Part shown: one piece after another, positions 19,523-28,070 of the stretch
Position numbering within the stretch: the stretch's first letter is position 1
How the letters are laid out: the number at the start of each line of letters is the position of its first letter
Source of the DNA: Rhizobium aethiopicum
GTDB lineage: Bacteria > Pseudomonadota > Alphaproteobacteria > Rhizobiales > Rhizobiaceae
Assembly: GCF_014197535.1 (NCBI RefSeq)
Contig: NZ_JACIFV010000002.1
Coordinates: 124,001-188,000 of the forward strand
Direction: 5' to 3'
Length of the DNA stretch: 64,000 bases
Translations under genes and position numbers: made by a program
The notes under the pieces: generated by a model
The model's input: only the letters and a program-made list of their open reading frames with translations
Database searches by the model: none
Told to the model about the DNA's origin: nothing

Positions 19523-20092
19523 TTATCGTTGTTCGGCGGGGGAATAAAAGCGCGGCAATTCGGAGCTGAATACGAGTCGGCCCCGCAATGCAGCCAGGAT
19601 CGTTTCAAGAACCGAACGTCGTTCACGCGAGATTTCGTGGTTCCAGAAGCGCAGGACCGAATAGCCGTTGGCATTGAGCCATTCGGTCCGAGGTTGATCG
19701 GTGACGCTATCGGCATGCTGGAAGCCGTCGACTTCGACGATCAAGCGTTTTTCACGACAGAGGAAGTCTACAATGAATGGGCCGAGCGGGACTTGCCGTG
19801 CGAATTTGTAGCCGTTCAGTCGGCGGGCACGCAGGTCGCTCCAGAGGTGGTATTCCTCTTCGGTTTCATTTTGACGCAGTTGTCGCGCTTGTGCTGTTTT
19901 GACCGGACGATGTTTGCGGATATCCTGTTTGATAATTTTGCTTGCGCCAGGAGCCCCCTCATCCGCCCTTCGGGCACCTTCTCCCCGAGGGGAGAAGGGG
20001 GAGGCCGCGACGTCCAACATTTCCTTCTCCCCAGCGGGGAGAAGGTGGCCCGAAGGGTCGGATGAGGGGGCTCCGGGCGCTGCGTTGGACAT
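19523..20092 (-). CDS. DUF559 endonuclease-like protein with repeat-encoded N-terminus
   Basis: 189 residues from an ATG that shares one base with the upstream stop (TGATG). The DUF559 core begins near residue 68: 'RQLRQNETEEEYHLWSDLR', 'ARQVPLGPFIVDFLCREKRLIVEVDGFQH'. Residues ~7-47 are encoded by a 125-bp palindromic repeat that stays open in this frame. No ATG exists between the repeat and the core, so the repeat-derived leader is probably translated. It is the second DUF559 gene in this region and is not closely similar to the first. Confidence 0.75.
   Translation of the reverse strand: MSNAAPGAPSSDPSGHLLPAGEKEMLDVAASPFSPRGEGARRADEGAPGASKIIKQDIRKHRPVKTAQARQLRQNETEEEYHLWSDLRARRLNGYKFARQVPLGPFIVDFLCREKRLIVEVDGFQHADSVTDQPRTEWLNANGYSVLRFWNHEISRERRSVLETILAALRGRLVFSSELPRFYSPAEQR
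19950..20074. repeat. Palindromic RIME-like repeat inside a coding frame
   Basis: Outer arms 19950-19965 and 20059-20074 are perfect 16-bp complements (GGAGCCCCCTCATCCG). The homology continues inward with few mismatches to nested TTCTCCCC/GGGGAGAA hairpins. This CCCTCATCCG...CTTCTCCCC design is common in Rhizobiales intergenic elements. Here it falls within the 5' part of the DUF559 frame. Confidence 0.85.
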
Positions 20093-21345
20093 CACGCCAC
20101 GATCTCCGCCGTCTCGACCACCGCATGGAACAGCACATCGGCACCCGCTGTCGCCCATTCCTTGGAAATCTCTTCCGCTTCGTTGTGCGAGAGCCCGCCG
20201 ACGCAGGGGCACATGACCATGGTCGCGGGGGCAACCTTGGCGGCCCAGCAGGCGTCGTGGCCGGCGCCGGAGATGAGGTTCATGTGGCTGTAGCCAAGGC
20301 GTTCGGCGGCTGATCGAACGGAGGTGACGAGCTTTTCGTCGAAGGTGACCGGCGCGAAATGGCCGATCGCCTCGATGGAACAGCCGACGCCCAGCGCATC
20401 GCAGATGCCGGGCGCGTCGGCCTCGATCTTTGCCCGCATGCGGTCGAGCTTGGCCTTATCGGGCGAGCGGATGTCGACGGTGAAGACGACCTTGCCCGGC
20501 AGCACGTTCCGGGAATTCGGCGAGAAGAACACCTGGCCGACGCCGCCGACGGCGCCCGGCTGTTCGCCCATCGCCACGCTCTGCACCATTTCCAGTATGC
20601 GTGACATGGCAAGGCCGGCATTGACGCGCATGTTCATCGGCGTCGAGCCGGTATGAGCTTCCTTGCCGGTCAGCGTGAATTCCAGCCACCACAGGCCCTG
20701 GCAGTGGGTGACGACGCCGATCTGCTTGTCTTCGGCTTCGAGGATCGGGCCCTGCTCGATGTGATATTCGAAATAAGCATGCATCTTCCGGGCGCCGACC
20801 TCTTCGTCCCCGACCCAGCCGATGCGCTTCAACTCGTCGCCGAAGAGATTGCCCTCGGGATCCCTACGGTTATAGGCAAAGTCCAGGCTGTGCACGCCGG
20901 CGAAGACGCCCGAAGCGAGCATGGCCGGTGCAAAACGCGCGCCTTCCTCGTTCGTCCAGTTGGTGACGACGATCGGATGCTTGGTCTTGATGCCGAGGTC
21001 GTTCATGGTGCGCACGACTTCAAGCGCCGAGAGCACGCCAAGCACGCCGTCATATTTGCCGCCGGTCGGCTGGGTGTCGAGATGCGAACCGACATAGACC
21101 GGCAGGGCATCGGGATCGGTGCCGGGGCGGGTGGCGAACATCGTGCCCATTTGGTCGACGCCCATCGTCAGGCCGGCTTCGTCGCACCATGTCTTGAAAA
21201 GGCTTCGGCCCTCGGCATCCGAATCCGTCAGCGTCTGGCGGTTATTGCCGCCGGCGATTCCGGGGCCGATTTTCGCCATGTCCATGAGACTGTCCCAGAG
21301 ACGGTCGCCATTGACGCGCATGTTCTCGCCTGGTGCTGCCACCAT
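20092..21345 (-). CDS. M20-family N-carbamoyl-amino-acid / beta-ureidopropionase-type amidohydrolase
   Basis: 417 residues. Metal-site blocks: 'YVGSHLDTQPTGGKYDGVLGV', 'WTNEEGARF', 'EYHIEQGP', 'GKEAHTGSTPMNMR' and 'ISGAGHDACWA'. It hydrolyses an N-carbamoyl amine to amine, CO2 and ammonia. With dihydropyrimidinase downstream, N-carbamoyl-beta-alanine is the most likely substrate (step 3 of pyrimidine breakdown); allantoate or N-carbamoyl-L-amino acids are alternatives. First gene of the operon, divergent from the RutR-like regulator. Confidence 0.9.
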   Translation of the reverse strand: MVAAPGENMRVNGDRLWDSLMDMAKIGPGIAGGNNRQTLTDSDAEGRSLFKTWCDEAGLTMGVDQMGTMFATRPGTDPDALPVYVGSHLDTQPTGGKYDGVLGVLSALEVVRTMNDLGIKTKHPIVVTNWTNEEGARFAPAMLASGVFAGVHSLDFAYNRRDPEGNLFGDELKRIGWVGDEEVGARKMHAYFEYHIEQGPILEAEDKQIGVVTHCQGLWWLEFTLTGKEAHTGSTPMNMRVNAGLAMSRILEMVQSVAMGEQPGAVGGVGQVFFSPNSRNVLPGKVVFTVDIRSPDKAKLDRMRAKIEADAPGICDALGVGCSIEAIGHFAPVTFDEKLVTSVRSAAERLGYSHMNLISGAGHDACWAAKVAPATMVMCPCVGGLSHNEAEEISKEWATAGADVLFHAVVETAEIVA

Positions 21346-21484
21346 TCTTCAAGCCCTCACCTGTTTGCGGCAGTCATGCAAGGGGCATGCCCGCCTGTTC
21401 CCGTGGTCCTTTCCCGCGCCTGTTGTTGGTTTTGTCGAGCGCCGGAAAATCGCCAGTTGCCTTTGTTTTTCATCTGGCGGATAT

Positions 21485-21500
21485 TTGACCGATTGGTAAA
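21485..21500. promoter_or_regulatory. RutR-type operator candidate
   Basis: TTGACCGATTGGTAAA agrees at 12 of 14 defined positions with the E. coli RutR site TTGACCANNTGGTCAA. It lies in the ~300-bp divergent region between the amidohydrolase and the rutR-like gene. A near copy is upstream of preT (33456-33471). Confidence 0.65.
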
Positions 21501-21644
21501 CATTACAACTTCCACCGCGGGGCTCAAGACGAAAATCACGAAATTTGCCGATAAAAATGCGGGCAGTTGCTCAAGAAAACGGCAGGGGCCGCCTCAGCCG
21601 AAACTTGAGCGAAGAAGTTGAATATCAAGGGGAAACAATAGCCG

Positions 21645-22289
21645 ATGGCTATTCCGAGAGCAGCGAAGACCCTGAGGCGAACGCGAATCCAGGAGGAGAA
21701 GGAGGAGCAGATTCTGGAGGCGGCGCTCGACGTGTTTTCCGCACGCGGCTTTCGCGGTTCGACCATCGACCAGATCGCCGAAGTCGCGGGCATGTCGAAA
21801 CCCAATCTGCTTTATTATTTCCGCACCAAGGAAGCGATGCACCGGGCGCTGATCGACCGGGTCCTCTATACCTGGCTTGAGCCGCTGCGGGCCTTCGACG
21901 CCGAGGGCAACCCGGAAGAAGAAATCCGCAGCTACATCAGGCGCAAGCTGGAGATGGCGCGCGATTTTCCGCGCGAGAGCCGGCTGTTCGCCAATGAGGT
22001 GCTGCAGGGCGCACCGCATATCGAGGACGAATTGAAGGGCCCGCTGAAGCAACTGGTCGACGAGAAGGCGGAGGTCATTCGCGCCTGGGCGAAATCAGGC
22101 AAGATCGTCGAATGTGATCCCTACCACCTGATCTTCTCGATCTGGTCGACGACGCAGCATTATGCCGACTTCGACGTCCAGGTGCGCGCGGTGCTGGGGC
22201 AGGAACATTCCGGCGAAGGGCGCTTCGAGGATGCCGCGCGGTTTCTGGAGCAACTCTTCATCGGGGGGCTGCGGCCGGAGCTTGGCTGA
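21645..22289 (+). CDS. rutR: TetR-family regulator, RutR-like
   Basis: 214 residues. The HTH is 'STIDQIAEVAGMSKPNLLYYFRTKEAMH' (about 41-68). The ligand domain has 'RSYIRRKLEMARDFPRESRLFANEVLQGAP', typical of RutR, the uracil/thymine-sensing repressor. It is divergent from the pyrimidine catabolic operon, and the intervening region carries a RutR-like operator. It likely represses this operon and preTA until pyrimidines are present. Confidence 0.88.
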   Translation: MAIPRAAKTLRRTRIQEEKEEQILEAALDVFSARGFRGSTIDQIAEVAGMSKPNLLYYFRTKEAMHRALIDRVLYTWLEPLRAFDAEGNPEEEIRSYIRRKLEMARDFPRESRLFANEVLQGAPHIEDELKGPLKQLVDEKAEVIRAWAKSGKIVECDPYHLIFSIWSTTQHYADFDVQVRAVLGQEHSGEGRFEDAARFLEQLFIGGLRPELG

Positions 22290-22318
22290 CAGCTCGATTT
22301 CCTGAGAGGGTGCCTTTT

Positions 22319-23218
22319 TCAGCTCATGATCGCCGGCAGTTCGGCAGCCAGCGTGTCGATGGCAAGACGCACTTTCGGCAGCATTACCGGCGATCGCGGC
22401 CAGACGGCATAGGCTTCAAATATGGTGGATGGTGTATCGGTCAGAACCCGCACGAGTGCACCTGAGAGGACCTTGTCCCGCACCAGCCAGCAGGTCAGCC
22501 AGGCAAGCCCGCGGCCTTCAACCGCGGCGTCTGCGATCGAGGCGAGATCGTCGAGCCGCAGCCGTGATTTCGGCAGAACTTCGCGTGGGGGACCGGCCGG
22601 AGTCGGGAAGGTCCAGGCCTTGTCATTGTCACCCCTGCGATAGACGATGCCGTGATGGCAGGCGAGATCATCGAGCGTTTGCGGCACGCCGTAGTTTTCG
22701 AGATAAGAGGGCGAGGCGCAGACCGTCATGGACTGCCGGGCGATCGTTCGCGCCATCAGGTCGGGATTGTCCTTCAGCGGACCGTTGCGGACGGCAAGGT
22801 CGAAGCCGTCCTCCAGGAGATCGACGACGCGATCGCTGAAGGATAAGTCCAATTCGAGATCGGGGTGGTCGTCGAGCAGGCGGGTCAGGATCGGAGCGGC
22901 GCAATGGCGCCCAAACAGCGCCGGCATCGATACCCTCAGCCTGCCGCGGACCTCGCGCCTGCCCGATTCAAGTTGGGCCTCGCCGATCCGGATTTCCTCG
23001 ATGGCTCTTAGGCACCGCTCATAGAAGAACCGGCCCTCGTCGGTCAGGCTCTGGGTCCGGGTCGTGCGGTTGAAGAGCCGGACGTCGAGTCGCTGTTCGA
23101 GCCTTGCGATCGTCTTGCTGACTGCCGAGCGGGTGAGGTGAAGCCGTTCGGCGGCGGCGGAGAAACCGCCGGCTTCGACCGTTTGGACGAAGATCGAAAT
23201 CCCCTTCAATTGCTCCAT
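22319..23218 (-). CDS. LysR-family regulator
   Basis: 299 residues. Winged HTH at the N-terminus: 'MEQLKGISIFVQTVEAGGFSAAAERLHLTRSAVSKTIARLE'. An effector domain of the CrgA/DmlR kind follows. It is divergent from the MDR oxidoreductase at 23321 and probably controls it. An in-frame upstream extension to 23344 would overlap that gene and was rejected. Confidence 0.92.
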   Translation of the reverse strand: MEQLKGISIFVQTVEAGGFSAAAERLHLTRSAVSKTIARLEQRLDVRLFNRTTRTQSLTDEGRFFYERCLRAIEEIRIGEAQLESGRREVRGRLRVSMPALFGRHCAAPILTRLLDDHPDLELDLSFSDRVVDLLEDGFDLAVRNGPLKDNPDLMARTIARQSMTVCASPSYLENYGVPQTLDDLACHHGIVYRRGDNDKAWTFPTPAGPPREVLPKSRLRLDDLASIADAAVEGRGLAWLTCWLVRDKVLSGALVRVLTDTPSTIFEAYAVWPRSPVMLPKVRLAIDTLAAELPAIMS

Positions 23219-23246
23219 CTTTGTTTCCTTTATGGCACCAGTTTGA

Positions 23247-23259
23247 CGATATAATATCG
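23247..23259. promoter_or_regulatory. Palindrome between lysR and oxidoreductase genes
   Basis: CGATA-TAA-TATCG is a perfect 5-bp dyad in the 102-bp divergent region, with another ACGATATA half-site near 23282. It is a reasonable LysR or autoregulatory operator candidate; no direct proof. Confidence 0.35.
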
Positions 23260-23320
23260 CAACAGGCGATGAATATTCAACGATATACCTGCCGCTCCTC
23301 CAATCGAGAAGGAGCAGGAG

Positions 23321-24343
23321 ATGCAGACGACAAATCAGTGGCAAACCGATGCCGTTGGGCCGGAAGCCAATCTGAAGATCGGTGAAGCGAGAATTCCCGA
23401 CGTGTCCGGCAGGATGATCCGGGTGCGGACGCAGGCGGTTTCCCTCAATTTCCGCGACAGGCTTGTGCTCGAGAGCGGCATGGGACTGCCGCTGCAGTTT
23501 CCCTTTGTGCCGGCCTCGGACATGGCAGGCGTGGTCGAGGCCGTCGGGCCGGACGTCACACGCTTCAAACCCGGAGATCGAGTTATCTCCACCTTTTCCC
23601 CGGATTGGATCGACGGACGCGGGCCGGGCACCGCGCGTAATCTACCCTACCAGACGCGCGGCGGTTTCTATCCGGGCGTGCTGACCGAATACACGGTGCT
23701 TTCCGAGGAGTGGTTCACGCCTGCGCCGAAAACGCTCGATGCCGCCGAAGCGAGCACGCTGTCCTGCGCCGGACTGACGGCATGGTTCGCGCTGATCGAA
23801 TGCGGCAAGCTCAAGGCTGGCGACAAGGTGCTGGTGCAGGGAACCGGCGGCGTCGCGCTCTTCGGCCTGCAGATCGCCAAGGCGCATGGCGCCGAGGTCT
23901 TCATCACGTCAGGCAGCAGCGAAAAGCTCGACCGGGCGTTGGCGCTCGGCGCCGATCACCTGATCAACCGGCACAAGGGCGACTGGGTGGAGCAGTTCCA
24001 TCAATTGACCGGCGATTACGGCGCCGACCACGTGCTCGAAATCGTCGGCGGACAGCATCTCGGCCAGGCGCTGAAGGCTGTGGCGGTTAACGGCCGCATT
24101 TCGGTGATCGGCGTCCTCGAGGGTTTTGAGATCTCGGCGCCGGTGGCGCCGTTGCTTCTCAAAGCGCCCGTCATACAAGGAATTACGGTCGGTCACCGCA
24201 GGGCGCTGGAGGATCTGGTGCGCGCCGTCGACCAGATCGGGCTGAAGCCTGTTATCGACAGGCGTTATGGCTTCGAGGAGCTGCCGCAGGCGCTCGATCA
24301 CCTCTATCGAGGCCCCTTCGGCAAGATCGTCATTGAGTTTTGA
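23321..24343 (+). CDS. MDR-superfamily NAD(P)H oxidoreductase, zinc-independent
   Basis: 340 residues. GroES-like N-terminal domain, then a Rossmann domain with 'VLVQGTGGVALFGLQIAKAHGAEV'. The catalytic zinc Cys is replaced ('AVSLNFRDRLVL'), so it is likely a quinone/enone reductase rather than a zinc alcohol dehydrogenase. It is divergent from the LysR regulator, a common regulator-target layout. Confidence 0.9.
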   Translation: MQTTNQWQTDAVGPEANLKIGEARIPDVSGRMIRVRTQAVSLNFRDRLVLESGMGLPLQFPFVPASDMAGVVEAVGPDVTRFKPGDRVISTFSPDWIDGRGPGTARNLPYQTRGGFYPGVLTEYTVLSEEWFTPAPKTLDAAEASTLSCAGLTAWFALIECGKLKAGDKVLVQGTGGVALFGLQIAKAHGAEVFITSGSSEKLDRALALGADHLINRHKGDWVEQFHQLTGDYGADHVLEIVGGQHLGQALKAVAVNGRISVIGVLEGFEISAPVAPLLLKAPVIQGITVGHRRALEDLVRAVDQIGLKPVIDRRYGFEELPQALDHLYRGPFGKIVIEF

Positions 24344-24349
24344 GAGATG

Positions 24350-24378
24350 AGGCTCCCCCGCATCGTGGAGGGGGGCCT
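24350..24378. terminator. Terminator between convergent genes
   Basis: A 9-bp stem with one G-U pair (AGGCTCCCC / GGGGGGCCT) and an ~11-nt loop, just after the oxidoreductase stop and before the rhodanese stop. The following T content is weak (TCTGTTATT). Confidence 0.5.
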
Positions 24379-24382
24379 TCTG

Positions 24383-24793
24383 TTATTCGGCAGCGATGGT
24401 TTCGGTTTCGAAGGCGAAACCCTCATCGGCCCAGCCGGTCATGCCGCCGATCATCAGCTTGGCTCTGAGGCCGAGCTTGGCAAGGCGAAAGGCCGCCTTG
24501 TCGGCGCCGTTGCAATGCGGGCCGGCGCAATAGACGACGAAGAGCGTGTTTCTTGCCCATTCCGACATGCGATGCGCGGTCATCTTGCCGTGCGGCAGGT
24601 TGATCGCGCCCGGCACATGGGACTGCGCAAACAGCGCCGGCGAGCGCGCATCGAGAAGAACGAAATCGACCTTTCCAGCTGCGAAAGCGGCGCGGACATC
24701 CGAACAATCGGTCTCCAAGGCGAGCTTGGCGGCATAATGGGCGGCGGCGAGATCAGGCTCGGCGGCGGGGATTTCGGAGACGGCGCTTGGCAT
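24383..24793 (-). CDS. Rhodanese-like protein
   Basis: 136 residues, one rhodanese domain. The active loop is 'VVYCAGPHCNGADKAA', with the catalytic Cys in the expected place; 'FVLLDARSPALFAQSHVPGAINLPHG' is the family N-terminal block. It is likely a sulfur-transfer or thiol-redox protein. It is divergent from the FtrA-like regulator, a pairing that suggests it is the regulator's target. The frame extends far upstream across the opposite gene but only this part is real. Confidence 0.9.
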   Translation of the reverse strand: MPSAVSEIPAAEPDLAAAHYAAKLALETDCSDVRAAFAAGKVDFVLLDARSPALFAQSHVPGAINLPHGKMTAHRMSEWARNTLFVVYCAGPHCNGADKAAFRLAKLGLRAKLMIGGMTGWADEGFAFETETIAAE

Positions 24794-24862
24794 CGGTCTT
24801 TCCTTTCGTGCTGGATTGCCGCCTGGTATCGCCGATGTTAAAGCTTGGCGAAATTGGCCATC

Positions 24863-25861
24863 ATGACTGACAGCGTAAAGATCATGCCAAACGTATCTCC
24901 GAACACGATCGGACCGCTGGTCGCGGTGCTTGCTTATGACGGGCTCTGCACCTTCGAATTCGGGATAGCCTATGAGGTCTTCGGCCTGCCGCGTCCCGAG
25001 ATGGGCGAGGGGTGGTATCGCTTCTCCGTCTGCGGCATCGAGCCGGGGCCGCTTCGCGCCGCCGGCGGATTGACGGTCGCGGTCGACAGGGGGCTGGAAG
25101 TGCTCGACGCGGCGGACCTGATCGTCGCGCCCGGCTGGCGGTCGATCGATGCGCCGGTGCCGGAACCGCTTGCGGTAGCGTTGAGGGCAGCGCATCAGCG
25201 CGGCGCGCGCATCATGTCGCTCTGTTCCGGCGTTGCAGTCCTTGCCGGCGCCGGACTGCTTGCCAACCGCAGGGCGACAACACATTGGCGCTATGTCAAT
25301 TCGATCGCGGCGCGTTATCCCGACATCACGCTCGACGCGGATGTACTCTACATCGACGAGGGCAGCCTGCTGACAGCGGCCGGCAGCGCCGCCGGCATCG
25401 ATCTCTGCCTGCATGTGGTACGCGGCGATTTCGGCTCGGAGGCGGCAAACAGCGTCGCCCGCCGCCTCATCGTGCCGCCGCACCGCGAAGGCGGGCAAGC
25501 GCAGTTCATCGGCGCGCCGGTTCCGGAGGAACGTGAGGGCATACGCCTCAGCCCGCTGATCGACTGGATGCGCGCAAGCCTTGCCGAGGAACAGCCGATC
25601 AGCCTGCTCGCCAAAAGGGCCGGCATGAGCATACGCACTTTCCAGCGCCGCTTCGAAGCGACGACGGGTCTCAGCGTCGGCGAATGGCTGCTGAAGGAGC
25701 GGCTGCGCCATGCGCGCGACCTTCTCGAAAGAGAACTTGCCGTATCGCTCGACGATATCGCGATATCAAGCGGCTTCGGCACTCTGGCGACGATGCGGCA
25801 CCACTTCCGCAAGCGGCTGGGCACGAGCCCGCATGCCTATCGGAAGTCATTCGGCGGCTGA
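24863..25861 (+). CDS. ftrA: FtrA/GlxA-type AraC-family regulator
   Basis: 332 residues. A DJ-1/PfpI-like N-terminal domain (about 18-190; nucleophile-elbow Cys in 'IMSLCSGVAVLAGAG') is followed by a C-terminal AraC double HTH ('ISLLAKRAGMSIRTFQRRFEATTG', 'LDDIAISSGFGTLATMRHHFRKRLG'). Divergent from the rhodanese gene, as for FtrA in other alphaproteobacteria. The start is uncertain: ATG 24863 was chosen, TTG 24845 and ATG 24884 are possible. Confidence 0.85.
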   Translation: MTDSVKIMPNVSPNTIGPLVAVLAYDGLCTFEFGIAYEVFGLPRPEMGEGWYRFSVCGIEPGPLRAAGGLTVAVDRGLEVLDAADLIVAPGWRSIDAPVPEPLAVALRAAHQRGARIMSLCSGVAVLAGAGLLANRRATTHWRYVNSIAARYPDITLDADVLYIDEGSLLTAAGSAAGIDLCLHVVRGDFGSEAANSVARRLIVPPHREGGQAQFIGAPVPEEREGIRLSPLIDWMRASLAEEQPISLLAKRAGMSIRTFQRRFEATTGLSVGEWLLKERLRHARDLLERELAVSLDDIAISSGFGTLATMRHHFRKRLGTSPHAYRKSFGG

Positions 25862-25960
25862 TCGCGTCATTCCAACATAGGGTGCAACTTTTCAAAGGGT
25901 TCGAGATCGCCGAAAACCGTCACTCCGTCGGTTGGCAAAGCGCGCACCGGCGCGAGAGCT

Positions 25961-27640
25961 TCACTTACATTCTATCGCGAAGGTTTCGTACGGCTTGAGC
26001 TCAACAGTTTCGCTGATCATGTGCACTGGTTCATAATTGCAGATGAGGCATTCTCCGTTGATAGCGAGCTCCGTCGGCAAACTCAGCGTAATGTCCCTGG
26101 GTGTGAAGTTGGCGACCACAATGATCCAGCTCCTGTCGAGCGTGCGGGTATAAACGAAGACATCGGGGTGTTGGTCGAGCCAGGATCTGTACTCGCCATA
26201 GACAATGACAGGGTGGGTCTTCCGCAGAGCGATCAGCTTGCGATAATGGTTCCAGATCGACTTTTCGTCCTTGATGGCCGCTTCGGCGTTGACCTTCGGA
26301 TAATTGGGATTGACCTCGATCCAGGGGACGCCTGTGGAAAAACCGCCATGGGGGGCGGCGCTCCATTGCATCGGCGTGCGAGCGTTATCGCGGCCGTTCT
26401 CGTTTGCTCCGCGGATGAATTCCTCCGGTGAAAGGCCGGCCTCCACGTGCAGCCTGTGCATGTTGATGGTTTCGATATCGCGATATTGTTCGATCGAGGT
26501 GAAGGGGACGTTCGTCATGTCGATCTCCTCGCCTTGATAGATGAAAGGCGTGCCTTTCAGGAGATGCAACACGGTCGCCAGCATCTTGGCCGACTCGACG
26601 TGATAGCCGCTGACATTGCCGTAGCGCGAAACGGCGCGCGGCAAATCGTGATTACCCCAGAAGAGCGAATTCCACCCATCTTCGGATAGGGCAAGCTGCC
26701 ACTTGCTGAGGACCGTCTTGAGATTCACGAGGTCGAACGGCTTCGGGCGCCATTTCCCATAAACCGCGTCCCATTGCTGGGTGACGTGCTCGAACTGGAA
26801 GATCATCGACAGTTCCCGGCGTTCGCGCCCGGAATAGAGGAGAGCTGCGCCGGGTGTGGCGCTCCAGGCCTCGCCGACCGTCAGGATATCGCGGCTGCCG
26901 AAGGTCTTGGCATTCATCTCCTGCAGATAATCGTGCAGATGCGGTCCGTCCTTGACGAGCTCCCGGTCCACCTGCTTGCCGATATAATCGATGACATCCA
27001 TGCGGAAGCCGGCAATGCCGCGCTCGAGCCACCAGTTCATCATGTCGTAGATTTCTGTCCGTACCCTTTCGTTCTCCCAGTTGAGGTCCGGCTGGCGGCG
27101 GGAAAACATGTGCAGGTAATATTCGCCCGTCGTCGCGTCGAGCGTCCAGGCCGGCCCGCCGAAGGAGGATTTCAGGCCGTTGGGCGGTCCCCCGTCCGTG
27201 GCGGGTTTGCGCCAGATGTAGAAGTCGCGAAACGGGTTGTCCGGCCCCTGACGGGATTGAAGAAACCACGGATGCTCGTCGGACGTATGGTTGACGACGA
27301 GGTCGAGCATGATGCCGATCCCACGGTCTTTCGCCTCCGCCACCAGCTGGTCGAAATCAGCGAGTGTGCCGAACTCGGGGGCGATGTCCCTATAGTCGGA
27401 TATGTCGTAGCCGTTGTCGTCCATCGGCGACTTGTAGATCGGCGACAGCCAGATGATGTCGATCCCGAGTTTCTTCAGGTAATCGAGCTTGGAGGTAATG
27501 CCCGGAATATCGCCGATGCCATCTCCGTTGCAATCGCAGAAGCTGCGCGGATAGACCTGGTAGACAGTTGCCGTATGCCACCATTTCGGTTGGAGAGGTG
27601 ATCGCGCGGGACCTCCCAGCGGTGTCGTGGAATGATCCAT
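25961..27640 (-). CDS. GH13 alpha-glucosidase
   Basis: 559 residues. TIM-barrel motifs: 'DIIWLSPIYKSPMDDNGYDISDY', 'LDLVVNHTSDEHPWF', 'GFRMDVIDY' (nucleophile Asp), 'TVGEAWS' (acid Glu) and 'FWGNHDLPR' (third acid). This is the oligo-1,6-/exo-alpha-glucosidase subgroup (AglA, TreC-like) acting on short alpha-glucosides in the cytoplasm. The frame is open upstream to 27889, but the family start fits the ATG at 27640. A relaxed sigma-EcfG-type promoter lies 35-59 bp upstream. Confidence 0.92.
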   Translation of the reverse strand: MDHSTTPLGGPARSPLQPKWWHTATVYQVYPRSFCDCNGDGIGDIPGITSKLDYLKKLGIDIIWLSPIYKSPMDDNGYDISDYRDIAPEFGTLADFDQLVAEAKDRGIGIMLDLVVNHTSDEHPWFLQSRQGPDNPFRDFYIWRKPATDGGPPNGLKSSFGGPAWTLDATTGEYYLHMFSRRQPDLNWENERVRTEIYDMMNWWLERGIAGFRMDVIDYIGKQVDRELVKDGPHLHDYLQEMNAKTFGSRDILTVGEAWSATPGAALLYSGRERRELSMIFQFEHVTQQWDAVYGKWRPKPFDLVNLKTVLSKWQLALSEDGWNSLFWGNHDLPRAVSRYGNVSGYHVESAKMLATVLHLLKGTPFIYQGEEIDMTNVPFTSIEQYRDIETINMHRLHVEAGLSPEEFIRGANENGRDNARTPMQWSAAPHGGFSTGVPWIEVNPNYPKVNAEAAIKDEKSIWNHYRKLIALRKTHPVIVYGEYRSWLDQHPDVFVYTRTLDRSWIIVVANFTPRDITLSLPTELAINGECLICNYEPVHMISETVELKPYETFAIECK

Positions 27641-27674
27641 CGGAAGCTTTCCTAGTTGTTTGGGATCTTGGGAG

Positions 27675-27699
27675 AACAACGGTGATGCCTGCGGGTTCC
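27675..27699 (-). promoter_or_regulatory. Relaxed sigma-EcfG-type promoter for the GH13 glucosidase
   Basis: On the minus strand: GGAAC (27699-27695), 16 bp, TGTT (27678-27675). The -35 is exact. The -10 keeps GTT but not the preceding C of the CGTT consensus. The gene starts at 27640. Confidence 0.4.
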
Positions 27700-27819
27700 C
27701 CCGGGCCGGACCTTCATCCGGCTTCCCGTGGCCTCGGTGGAGCTGGCGCAACCCAAGGAACCCCCTCCTTCCGGAACCGTTAGAAGGTGTGCAACAGAGA
27801 TTAACGGGAGACCGTCGCG

Positions 27820-28006
27820 GTGCCGAACCGAAGCAACAGCTGGTATGAGGAGGCGGTGATCTACAGCATCGATGTCGAGAAATTCGCACGAATTCATCGA
27901 AAACTACGGCCGCGAGGTGATGCCCGCTTTCAGGGCCGGCGCGACGGCTGCTGCATCCGATCTCTCAATCGGGGGGAACTTGAAGGGCAGGCCAGGGGTC
28001 GACTGA
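27820..28006 (+). pseudogene. Chimeric relic: GH13 N-terminus joined to a foreign C-terminus
   Basis: From GTG 27820 to about 27888 the frame reads a typical alpha-amylase/trehalose-synthase start ('SNSWYEEAVIYSIDVEKFA'). The homology then stops. From 27890 a different frame gives 'EFIENYGREVMPAFRAG' and ends at 28006, resembling the tail of a luciferase-like flavin monooxygenase. This looks like a deletion scar joining two gene remnants. The frame from 27820 runs on through DUF6766 without homology. Confidence 0.6.
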
Positions 28007-28070
28007 TAAGGACTTCAAATGCGGCTGATATTGCACTCGCCGCACCAGTTGCCTGTCCAAAGGAGGTATC

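Noticed and set aside
19950..20074. CRISPR-like or phage attachment repeat
   Set aside because: One palindromic unit without regularly spaced copies, no cas genes and no integrase; best seen as a RIME-type element.
27775..27800. GGAAC on the plus strand upstream of the GH13 relic
   Set aside because: No GTT at 16-17 bp spacing, so it is not a sigma-EcfG promoter.
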